DNA from: Amblyornis subalaris
Taxonomy: Eukaryota > Chordata > Aves > Passeriformes > Ptilonorhynchidae
Assembly (NCBI GenBank): GCA_018881555.1
Contig: JACAXG010000201.1
Span: forward strand, 760,511-824,510
Direction of reading: 5' to 3'
Length of the DNA: 64,000 bases
In this document: piece by piece, positions 51,416 to 61,200 of the stretch
How the letters are laid out: every line of letters starts with the position of its first letter
How positions within the stretch are numbered: the stretch's first letter is position 1
Made by a program: the position numbers and the translations under genes
The notes under the pieces: generated by a model
Seen by the model: only the letters and a program-made list of their open reading frames with translations
What the model was told of the DNA's origin: nothing
The model's database searches: none

Positions 51416-51990
51416 CATAGAACTATAAAATGGTTTAGGTTGGAAAAGCCCTCTGAGCCCATCGAGTCCAACCATCCCCAGCACTGCCAAGGCCACCACA
51501 GCCCCATGTCCCCAAGTGCCACATCCACAGGGATTTTAAATCCCTCCAGGGATGGGGACTCCACCACTGCCCTGGGCAGCTGTGCCAGGGCTGGACAGCC
51601 CTTTCCAGGAAGGAATTTTTCCAATATCCAGCCTGAGCCTCCCCTGGCACAGCTTGAGGCCATTCCCTCTCCTCCTGTCCTTTGTTCCCTGGGATAAAAT
51701 CCCAAATCCCCCCTGGCTGNCCCNTCCTGTCAGGAGTTGTGCAGAGCCAGAAGGTCCNCCCTGAGCCTCCTTTTCTCCAGGCTGAGCCCCTTTCCCAGCT
51801 CCCTCAGCCGCTCCTGGGGCTCCAGCCCCTTCCCAGCTCCGTTCCCTGCCCTGGACTCGCTCCAGCCCCTCCAGGTCTCTCTCTCAGGAGGGTCCCAGGG
51901 CTGCCCCCAGCGCTGGAGGTGCCCCAGCAGTGCCAGCACAGGGACAGGCACTGCCCTGGCCCTGCTGCCCCCCCAGAGCTGGCACAGCCC
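51416..51990 (-). mobile_element. CR1 3' region, longest copy here
   Basis: CATAGAACTATAAAATGG, CCCATCGAGTCCAACCATCC, CTCCTTTTCTCCAGGCTGAG, and further upstream CAGCACAGGGACAGGCACTG; about 575 bp antisense. Confidence 0.9.
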
Positions 51991-52858
51991 AGGGNCCCTT
52001 GGCCATTGCCCCCCTGGGCACACTGGAATACTGGAGATGATGATGTGTGGGAAAAGGGACTTTTCCTGGGAGGTGTTGCAGATGGGATGGCAGAGGCAGC
52101 CTGGGGTAGCTCCTGGTGCTGTCCCTGCTCTCCCATGGATGGGCTGAGCTCCTGAGCAGCTTGGCCTGATTCTCTCCAGGAGAATTGGGCTTTGGTGGCT
52201 TCTCCTTGTTCCTGGGGAAAGCCTGGTGGCTGGAAGCACTTGGATTGCTGTGTGGCCATAGGATTTCACTCAATTCTGTTCCTGCATTTGCCAGGATATA
52301 AAATATCCACAGTGCTTCCCCTCAAAGGGAATTGTGCCAGGTTGGTGTAGGGTTTTCTGCNAAGAGAGAGCACTGAAAGATTGTGTGGTTCATTTAAGTT
52401 CTGTTTTAATGTGGACACGTTTCCAGAGGTATTCCGCTGATCCCAAAACAAACACAAACGTTGTGAGGTATCCTCGCTCATGCTATATTCCAGGAATTCT
52501 GCGGGATCCGGGCTGCCCTCCCGGCTTTTGGCGCAGCCGGGCCTCGTGGAAGGGTGAGCTGAGCTCCAGGAGGTGATCCATGGATTCCGAGCTGCTTGGG
52601 GTAACTCTGCTGTTCAGCTTCAGTCGTGTGAGCGAACTTTCCTCCTGCTCGTTCCGTGTCTGGCCGCAGCTCCTAGGAAAGTGCCGGAGCCGGAGCCTGG
52701 ATCACGCAGCAGCGGGAAATTCTTGGCTTGGGCTCCTCTGCTGCAGAGTTCAGCTCGAGGCCTTCCAGATCCCAGGGGCTGGCCCTGGCTGCCTGTGTGT
52801 CCCAGCGTGTCCCTCGCTCCCTGACGTGCCACGGGACAGCTGGGCCTGGGTGCAGCTC
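51991..52858. other. Intronic DNA, nothing recognised
   Basis: Unique sequence between a long CR1 and the 20-bp minisatellite. Confidence 0.4.
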
Positions 52859-53009
52859 GGGGACACCAGAGGGGTGGTGGTGACACCAGAGGGGTGGTGG
52901 TGACACCAAAGGGGTGGTGGTGACACCAGAGGGGTGGTGGTGACACCAGAGGGGTGGTGGTGACACCAAAGGGGTGGTGGTGACACCAGAGGAGTGATGG
53001 TGACACCAA
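52859..53009 (+). repeat. 20-bp minisatellite with 60-bp higher-order period
   Basis: Seven and a half copies of TGACACCAGAGGGGTGGTGG. Every third copy has AAA in place of AGA, so a three-unit block has been duplicated as a whole. The last copy is diverging. Confidence 0.93.
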
Positions 53010-53488
53010 GCTCTGCTGGCCCAAGGGCTGTGACAATCCCGGGAGTTGGTTGGCTGTGTCCCTCAGTTTCTCTGGATTTCCTTGTCCTGTGTGTTTGCTG
53101 CTTCCAAGCCCCCTCCGTGGTGCTCCGTGAGCCACAAATCAGCTGTTCGTTATCCAGCTCCACGGAGCTTTTCCTCGTGTTGGAAGTGCAAAGCCTTGGA
53201 ATNGTTAAGGTCAGATAAACGTACAAAATACTGGAGGTGAAGAGAAGCTCTCAATCCTGAACCTTGTGTGGGTGAAATCCTTGATGGAAAATCCCTTCCC
53301 AGGCTGCTTCCATCCCAGTATTCCCACTTAGGTGGTGCCTCTTTAATTATCCTTATTCCAAGTTGTTGGAGGAATGGGGATAAGGTCCTTCAGCCTGTGG
53401 TCCCAAAGNGTTCCCTAAAATAAAACTGGGCATGGGGCCTCTGGATTCCTTCCTCCCTGAGGGTTTGGATTTCTCTGCCTTTGTAGTC

Positions 53489-53725
53489 ATGGAATCATTA
53501 AGGTTGGAAAAGACCCTTAAGATCATCAAGTCCAACCGTCAACCAGCACCACCACCATGTTCACCACCAAACCGTGTCCCCACGTGCCACATCCAAGTGT
53601 TTTTTGGATGCTTCCAGGGATGGGGTCTCCACCACTTCCTTGGGCAGCGTGTTCCAATGTTTTACAACATTTTGTAAAACATTTTNAAAAATTTTTCCTG
53701 TTATCTAATCTAAAGCTCCCCTGGT
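53489..53725 (-). mobile_element. CR1 3' fragment
   Basis: CATGGAATCATTAAGGTTGG, CATCAAGTCCAACCGTCAACC and GGATGGGGTCTCCACCACTT, antisense. Confidence 0.9.
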
Positions 53726-53794
53726 GGAGGAAGGGACAGGGATGTGTTGGATGGAGATGTGGGAATTTCAGAGNTGTTGGCATCCTACAGCTTC

Positions 53795-53980
53795 CATGAG
53801 GGCAGGGGGCCTGGTGGGTTTCCCAGAGTGGCTGTGGTTGCCCCTGGNTCCCTGGAAGTGTCCGAGGCCAGGCTGAACGGGGCGTGGAGCACCCTGGGAG
53901 AGTGGAAGGTGTCCCTGCCCGTGGAATTGGATGAGCTTTAAAGTCCTTTCCAACCCAAAGCATTCCGTGATTCTGTGAGA
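53795..53980 (+). mobile_element. CR1 3' fragment
   Basis: TTCCCAGAGTGGCTGTGG to AAAGTCCTTTCCAACCC, AAAGCATTCCGTGATTCTGTG. Confidence 0.88.
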
Positions 53981-54384
53981 GCAGGACCTTTAGAGGCAGC
54001 TTTGTCCTCGTGTCACATGAAACTGTTTTATGTAATTCATAAAGATTGAGCCATTAAGATGCCAGACTGATTAGAAACACCNTTTCCATATAAATCAGAA
54101 GGAATATTTTACTTCAACAGCTTTATTTCTCTCTGGCAATAATTCTGCTCGGATAAGAACATCTGAAAGATCCCTGACTTGTGATGGGTTTCATCATCAG
54201 CTTAACAATTTTATGAGCCGCTTTGATGCAGAAATGTTGTTCTTTGGGGNTTTTTGGAGGTGGAGAAGGAAAGAAAAGGTGACTGGTGCCTGTTGGTGAC
54301 AANATCCACGGAATCCCTGGGGCTGAGGGGGAGCTCTGGACACCACCGGGTCCTGCCCCTNGAGGGGGATCCTCTACAATGGGT

Positions 54385-54540
54385 CACTCAGGGCCGTGTC
54401 CACTCTGGCTTGGGATCTCTCCAATGGGATGGAGATTCCACAGCCTCTCTGGCCAAACTATTCCAGTGTTTCATCACCCACACAGGAATGAAAGTTTGCT
54501 TTTTTCACTACATTTCCAGCCCATTTTCACCTGTGGCACA
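54385..54540 (-). mobile_element. CR1 fragment, diverged
   Basis: GGAGATTCCACAGCCTCTCT, CTATTCCAGTGTTTCATCACC, the antisense of the CR1 'front' region; no 3' terminus. Confidence 0.65.
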
Positions 54541-54734
54541 ATATTTGTTGGGTTGGTGGAAGATACTGGATGATGGGATTGACTCTTCCACTTCTTTTAG
54601 TGGTTTCCACCAAATTCTGGAAGCACAGAAACAAAAATGTTATCTCCTTTCTGCTTTGAGTTTATCTGCTTTGAGATTGCAGTGATTTTATCCTATTCAG
54701 ATTTTGTTTCCTGAATTAAACAGCTCCTTGGGAC

Positions 54735-54976
54735 CTTTTTTTTAGAAAGGAAATTAGTGAGGTTGGGTATTGGGAAAATTTCCTTCACCGAAAGAATGGT
54801 TGAGCACTGGAACAGGCTCCTCAGGGAAGTGTTGGAGTCACCATTCCTGGAAGTGTTCNGGGAACGAGTGGCCGTGGCACTTTGGGATATGTTGTGGTGT
54901 GTAGGGGGTGTTTGGTCAGAGGTTGGATTGGATGATCTTGGAGGCCTTTCCCAACCCTAATGATTCTGTGATAATC
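54735..54976 (+). mobile_element. CR1 3' fragment
   Basis: TATTGGGAAAATTTCCTTCACC, GGTTGGATTGGATGATCTTGG (split in the sequence by small changes) and CCCAACCCTAATGATTCTGTG. Confidence 0.9.
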
Positions 54977-56139
54977 ACATCAGTAATTAAATTATCTCAG
55001 TATTTTTCTGAATTAGCAAAGCAGGGAGATTTTTCCATATCCAGACACATCCGAGGTGCTTTGTCCAGCCTGGGATTTTCTGCAGTTATTTTTGATTGGG
55101 ATCGGCGTTTCCTTCCCGTCCGCGTTCCCGANTAAAGGTAACATCGCTGTGGTTTCACAGCCTTTGGCTCCCCCCTTTAAAAGTCAGAGTTTCCCTGGAG
55201 GTCAGGGTGGGAACTCCGCCGAGGCCGAGCAGANGATTCCCGGAGCCGTCCCTCGCTCCAAACCCCACTCGTGATCCCGCTCCGTCGCTCCCGGCGCGTC
55301 CCGTGGGGGAGGATCAGCTGTTCCGGACACGCAGCGCAGGCACACCGGAACGTTCGTGGTGCTCTCCGTGCACATCCTCCCATTCCTGCGGCTCGGTGTC
55401 TGCCCCCTGATTTCGACACTTTTCCTAACCGTCGTCCACATGGCCTAAACATTCCCAAACCCGGAGCGGCGCGTGACCCGGCTCTCTCGTGAAATTCCTG
55501 CTTTTTTTACACGGTGTTGTTTACAGGCGTTGTAGAGATGATTCATCCCTGTCTTAATGTTCCCCAGCTTGGATGGGCTGGAATTTCTCTCGCCCGGTTC
55601 TAGGAGCGTTCCCGTGCTACACATGGCTCGAATCAAGTGTCCTTCCAGCTTGGAAGCGCCNCGGAGCCGGGCGCGCTGACGCATCGCTTTTGTTCCGGGC
55701 GGAATGGTTTCCATTGTGCTCCCAAAAAAACGGGAAGGGCAGTTTAAAGCTCAGCTCGTGGCCAGTTCTCCCCGTCCTGGCCTCGGCTGGGGGCATTTGT
55801 GTGTCTTGGGGCTGCTCTGCCTTCCCTGGATTGGGGCTGCTCCGGCCATTCCTGGCTCTTCTGGAGGCTGGACGAGAATTTGTTCAAGCTCTCCCTCCTA
55901 ATGGCTTTGAGGATCTGAAATTCCTCCTTTAATGGGGACATTGTAACCAGGTCGTTCCATTATATTGTTAATTAGGGTGATTATTCTTCATTTCCTTCAG
56001 CCTTTTGCCTGGCAAGGAACGGCTGGATTCCATTCCAGAGGTGGCTCTGGCTTTGTGGGGGCTCTGTTTTTCCACTACTGCGTGGTCTGAAAGTGTTTTA
56101 TTGTCATCAGCGAGATCTTGAGGAGGCTTTGGANTATTT
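54977..56139. other. Intronic DNA with a CpG-rich pocket
   Basis: CpG density rises at about 55090-55480 (CGCTCCGTCGCTCCCGGCG, CGGACACGCAGCGC) and again at 55655-55710. No ATG-led exon with a donor site is convincing; an alternative promoter is possible but unproven. Confidence 0.35.
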
Positions 56140-56316
56140 ATCCAGCACAGGGTGCCCAGAGAAGCTGTGGCTGNCCCTGGNTCCCTGGAAGTGTCCAAGG
56201 CCNGGTTGGACAGGGCTTGGAGCAGCCTGGGCTAGTGGAAGGTGTCCCTGCCCATGGAATGAGATGATCTTTAAGGTCCCTTCCCACCCAAACCATTCCA
56301 TGATTCCGTGATTTTA
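56140..56316 (+). mobile_element. CR1 3' fragment
   Basis: GTGCCCAGAGAAGCTGTGG to AAGGTCCCTTCCCACCC and AAACCATTCCATGATTCC. Confidence 0.9.
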
Positions 56317-58424
56317 AAGCCCTGATCTTGTGCAAATGAAGGAAGTGGGGATTTGTCTGCTGCCATCAGTGAAAGTTGAGTTGGGTTCTCAGAAATCCTT
56401 GGAAAACCTGGCAGGATTTAATTCCCNGGGTCAGAGCCATCGCTTCTTTCAGCTTCTGGGAGCACTGGTGAAAATCAAGGGGCTTTCCAAAGAGCTCCAG
56501 CTCTCCTTTAGGTTGAACCTGTGGAAAACAGGGCTTTGGGGACCTCGAGAAGCCACCTCGAGTCCTGTCCCTGGCTGAGGAGGTGTTTGGTGTCTGTAGC
56601 AGCAAATGCACCACAGCTGCTCCTCCCTGAGGTCTTTCTGCCTTATTCCTAGGGATGACCGAGTTAAAGAGATCCCATAACGTGCCCTGATGATCCCTCT
56701 CGGATTTCAGCCGCTCTTACAGTTGGGAAACTTNCTCCAGTGTTTAACCCATTTCTCCTGGGTGGTTTAAGCCCATTTCTGTTTTTCTTCTCTTAACAGA
56801 CACAAATATTTGCATGGGAATGCGAGTCTGGGCCTCCTCTTGTCATCAGAGATCCCANATCCGTTGCCTTTGAATCCAGGTTTCCTCTCTGAGGGTGTGG
56901 CTGTTAAAATACTCCTCTGATGGAGCTTTCGGGAAGCTTCATTGANAATTCATCATCCCCTGGCCCTGTGCATCCCTGATGCGTCTCCTTTTGATTGCAC
57001 AGATCCCGGGGATGTGGGGATCCCTGGAGAAATGAGGTGATGGAGAACCACAAGAGTCTTCTGCCGTTCCCAGTTTGCTCTTTGGGGAAGCCCCAAAGTC
57101 ACACGGATTTTTGAGTGTGTTTCCTGGAGAACTTCTCTGCTTTTTGGATTCGTGACCTGAGGCTTCTCCANGGGAACAAAAGGGCTTCTCCTTCCTGAAC
57201 CCAGGCACGGCCCCAGCTGTCCCTGGTGCTGCTGTGGTGCCTCTCCCCAAAGCTCTGGTCCCCTGCAGTCCTGTGCCAGGGGGAGCTGCCCCAGGCAGCT
57301 ATCCCAGAGGGTTCCAGGGATCCAGATTTTGGCACCTGGAGCCTCCNTGTGTTCTCATCTGAGACTGCCACGCGAATGTTGGAAATAATAATTAATGAGG
57401 CTCTAAACTGAGAGTGGGTCTGCTCTGGGTCAGGCTGTGCTGAGGGGAGAAACTGGGTCAGGAGATTCCTGTCCCTGCCAGGAGTCCCCGTTGGGTCGTT
57501 TCCTTTGGGAGCCACTCGTGGGATTGCTCCAGCTCCGCTTTGATTCCGTGGATCAAGGGTATCCCAAGGCTCAAAAGTCGCCTGGCTCTCCTTGGGTGCC
57601 GTGGGAGAGCCCAGGCTGGATGGGGCTCGTGGAAGGTGCCCCATGGGGAATGGGATGGCCTTTAAGATCCCTTCTGATCGCAGCCANTCCACGATTCCGG
57701 GAGAGGGTGCGAGGGCCGGGCAGGGCGCAGGCGTTCCCGGGGCCGGAGCAGGAGCTGGCGCGGAGCCGTTCCCGCCGGCACCGCTGCGTGCGGAGCGCTC
57801 ATCCATCTGCTGCTGGAAGTCAGGAGCTTCCCAGCACAATGGATTGGCAGCCAGCAGCTGGACTGGGCCATCCCAGTCGACTTCTACCCCGAGGGAGACC
57901 TCGGGTTGACCTTGATACCCAACCAAGCGCTTCCCGAGGGGACGGAGCTGGAAGCTGGAGAGACGTGGAAGCGACGCCAGGCAGGGAGGCTGCTCCCTCC
58001 CTCCTCAAATCCACGGATGAGCGCTGCTGGCTGGGGATGCTGCCCCGCCGCTGGAAGCGATCAATCAGCGGCTGGCCCTCGGAATGGGGCTGGTGTGGTT
58101 TTGGGATGCACATCGGGGTGTGCTGAGGGTTTGTTGTGCCTCTGTGGGATGTTGTGACAACATTTCTTCCCAGCAGAGAAGAGGGTGCAAGACTTAAAGC
58201 CAAGAATGCATCCCCAAAAAAAAAATCCAGTTGTTTAAACAATGCATAAGACAACAAAATGAGCTTTGTTCGTAGGGAAGGAGCTTTTATTGGGCAATAA
58301 CACAGCAAGGACAGGCATTAAAATTGTTCTGTGGTCAAATAATCTGCTTGGAGAGCTGGAAGTGGCTGAGAGGGGCACNCTGTGAACTTTATCAAAGGGA
58401 GGCTTCCTCCAGCTCCGGGGCCCC
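56317..58424. other. Intronic DNA, nothing recognised
   Basis: Unique sequence apart from one degraded CR1 terminus. Open frames of more than 200 codons around 57.1-58.1 kb show no recognisable protein family. Confidence 0.4.
57605..57705 (+). mobile_element. CR1 3' terminus, degraded
   Basis: GCCCAGGCTGGATGGGGC, GGCCTTTAAGATCCCTTC and TCCACGATTCC. Confidence 0.7.
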
Positions 58425-58688
58425 GAGGACGTGGAGCTGCTGGAGAGAGGCCAGAGGAGGCCACGGAGCTGCTCCGGGGCTGGAGCCCCTCTGGAGCCAG
58501 GCTGGGAGAGCTGGGGGTGTCCNCTGGAAGGGTGGTCAGTGCTGGAATCGCCTTCCCTGGCAGTGGCAAAAGGCCAGTGGAAGTGGCACTTGGGCCGGGG
58601 TCTGTTGGTGGGCACGGGGGTGCTGGGTTGAGGGATGCACGGGATCATCTCCGAGGGCTTTTCCANCGTTAACAATTCCATGTTTGTG
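58425..58688 (+). mobile_element. CR1 3' region with internal loss
   Basis: GACGTGGAGCTGCTGGAGAG, GAGCCAGGCTGGGAGAGC, then GGGCTTTTCC.CGTTAAC and AATTCCATG. Confidence 0.8.
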
Positions 58689-60260
58689 TAGCAGAGGACC
58701 TTTTCTCTGGCTCCCCGTGTCCTCCCCAGCCTTCTCCCTTCAAATCTGAATCCAGNTCCTCTGGCTCCCCATGGATCAGTAAATCAGGAGCTGTGTCTGG
58801 GGTGCTTTGGGGTCTCTCCTTCCTCCCCCTCATCCCTTTGGACTCCTGCTCCTGACCTTTCCTTGCACCTCTGTTGACCTTCCTCCTCCTTGGCTTCTGG
58901 AAACACTTCCAGATTCCCGAGGTCTTNGGCTGCTGCTTCCCAGGCCTCATGACTCCCTCAGCTTTGGTGGCACCGACATCTTCCCGAAGAGCAGTTGGCA
59001 TCGGATTTTCCAATTTCCTACTGAAACCGCTGAGGAAAAGCAGGCCCAGCACAAATCCATGTGGATTGTGTTGAAAAGCTCCTCCTGGNTGAGGCCAGTC
59101 ACTGACAGGTCACAGGGGGTTTTTGGGGGATTTTGGAGGAGCATGTGGTTTATGGGAATTCTCTGGGCAGGGTTCCTCCTGGAGCTGTGGGAACACCTCC
59201 CTGGGGCCATTCCTGGTTGGAATCAAGGTGTTCCCAGCTGGGAAGCCAGGGCTATCCTGACAAAAAAAGGAGTGGTGCTCTTCAGCAACTGCTTTGTTTT
59301 CTACGCCTGGCACTAATGGGATATGGCTGGTGTTTTGTGGAATTTTACAGTGGTTGGAATGATTTCTCTTGTAAACTGAAAATAGGATGGAGAGGGAAAT
59401 GTGTGTGGAAGAGGGGTGGGTCTAAGTAGGACAAATCCAGGTGGGAATGCTTTTAAATGGTAATAANGACAAATACTTGTGATTAAAGATTTTACACCCT
59501 TCCAAAAAGGACAAAAAAAAAAAAAGCTTTTTCTGTATTTTTGATGTAAATGTGAACCTGTGTGAGTGGTAAGACACAGCAGAGCAGGCTTAAGTTTTGG
59601 GCTTAAATTCTGGGCTTTGATTCTGTTTAATTGGCAGAATGAAAAGAAAAAGTGGATTCTACACTTGCTTTCCCACCCAGGTAACTTGGGGTGTAACTTG
59701 AGGGCATCTTCAGAGTGCTGATGCTGTGTCATGACGGGATAAACTTTGGAATCACGAGGCTTGAACTCCTGACAGTTCCATCCTNAGCAGACATTAATCT
59801 TGAAACTTTCTTTGACCTTTTTTCCGTGGAGCTGTTGCACCACTCTTGAAACGATGCTGCTGCTTTTTGCCGTGCTCAGTAGTTAATTTGTTTATTACAA
59901 AAGTTAGACCGAGATTAAACCAACTGCTAATGCTTTTATGTAGCTTAATGAGAAGAAAATGTTTCGGAGGGATTCAAACCACTACAGAAGTTTTAAAGGG
60001 AAAAAAGAAAATTGGAGTCCGCAGCAGAGTCAGGAATGTGTTCCCTGTATTAATTGGAAACAAAAGCGAGTCACTTGTGTCCCACTGTCCCCAGCTTGTC
60101 CTCCTCGCATTGTCCCGCATCTCTTTCATTCCCTCCCCAGGGATTGCCCTCATCTGTGTTTCCAGCTGAATTTATTTAGGTTCCTTCTGAGCCTGGTCCT
60201 GGAGGCGGCTCTTGTTGGGAATCGAGCTGGGTCAGCCCTGCCTGAGGCCCTCTGCTCTGA
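58689..60260. other. Intronic DNA, nothing recognised
   Basis: A complex AT-rich block at 59850-60060 follows a short oligo(A) run near 59515; no exon seen. Confidence 0.4.
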
Positions 60261-60368
60261 TTCACGGAATCAGGGAATGGTTGGGGTTGGAAGGGGCCTT
60301 AAAGCCCATCCGGTGCCACCCCTGCCATGGGCAGGGACACCTCGCACTATCCCAGGTGGCTCCATGCA
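60261..60368 (-). mobile_element. CR1 3' terminus, left arm of an inverted pair
   Basis: CACGGAATCAGGGAATGG, GGCCTTAAAGCCCATCCGG and GGGCAGGGACACCTCGCAC, antisense. Confidence 0.9.
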
Positions 60369-60369
60369 G

Positions 60370-60515
60370 CATTTCCCCATCCCTGGGAGTGTCCCAGGCC
60401 AGGCTGGACGGGGCTTGGAGCAGCCTGGGATAGTGGAAGGTGTCCCTGCCCATGGCAGGGGTGGAATGGGATGATGATGAAGGTCCCTTCCCACNCAAAC
60501 CGCTCTGGGGTTGCG
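60370..60515 (+). mobile_element. CR1 3' terminus, right arm of an inverted pair
   Basis: CCCTGGGAGTGTCCCAGGCC, GGAAGGTGTCCCTGCCCATGG and AAGGTCCCTTCCCAC, in sense, a few bases from the antisense copy. Confidence 0.9.
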
Positions 60516-60839
60516 TCCTCTGCCTCTGACCCTGTTTGGAGGGGATTGGTGCCCGAGCTTGGTGTCTCTGCCTTTTTTCGTGGCTGTGTCCCCCAGAGCT
60601 CTGCTCTTTCCCTGGTTTTGGCTGCTGTGGATGGAAGTGGCCAGGGAAGCAGTGGAGTGTCCAGTGCCCCTGGGGGCTGAGCACAGGCGGAGTCGAGGGA
60701 GGCTCTGGGATGCCGGAGGGGATGAAGGAGTGGAACGGGCACCGTCCACGCTCGGTGCTCCTGTCTGAGCCACCACNCCCCTTCTGCCCATGGAAAATGG
60801 CAAAGGCACCTGAGGATCCAGGGGAGGAGCAGCTGNGGG

Positions 60840-61200
60840 GCACTTGGAATGTTCAGCTGGAGCAGAGGAGACTGAGAGGACACTCACTGGGATCTGCTCC
60901 TCCCGAGGGGCAGCTCNGATCTCTGTGAGCAGGGACAGCACCCAGGGANTGGTGGGGCTGTGTCNGGGGAGGTTNAGGTGGATNTCAGGAAAAGATTCCT
61001 CATCCAGAGGGTGGTGGGCACTGAACAGGCTCCCCAGGGAATGGTCCNAGCCTCAAGGCTGCCAGAGCTCCAGGAGCCTTTGGACAACACTCCCAGGGAT
61101 GCACAGGCTGGGATTGTTGGGGTGNCTGTGCAGGGCCAGGAGCTGGACTGGATGATCCCTGTGGATCCTCCCAGCTCAGGATATTCCATGACTTTATGAC
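60840..61200 (+). mobile_element. CR1 3' region, second subfamily
   Basis: GAATGTTCAGCTGGAGCAG, CTCATCCAGAGGGTGGTGG, CTCCCAGGGATGCACAGGC and CTCAGGATATTCCATGAC; several N. Confidence 0.85.

Noticed and set aside
57099..58126. Open frames above 200 codons on both strands in EXOC6B intron 1
   Set aside because: No recognisable family, they overlap a CR1 terminus, contain N, and lack convincing splice sites.
59915..59960. TTTTATGTAGCTTAATGAG, reminiscent of a mitochondrial tRNA-Phe start
   Set aside because: Similarity covers only about a dozen bases and the neighbouring sequence is not mitochondrial.
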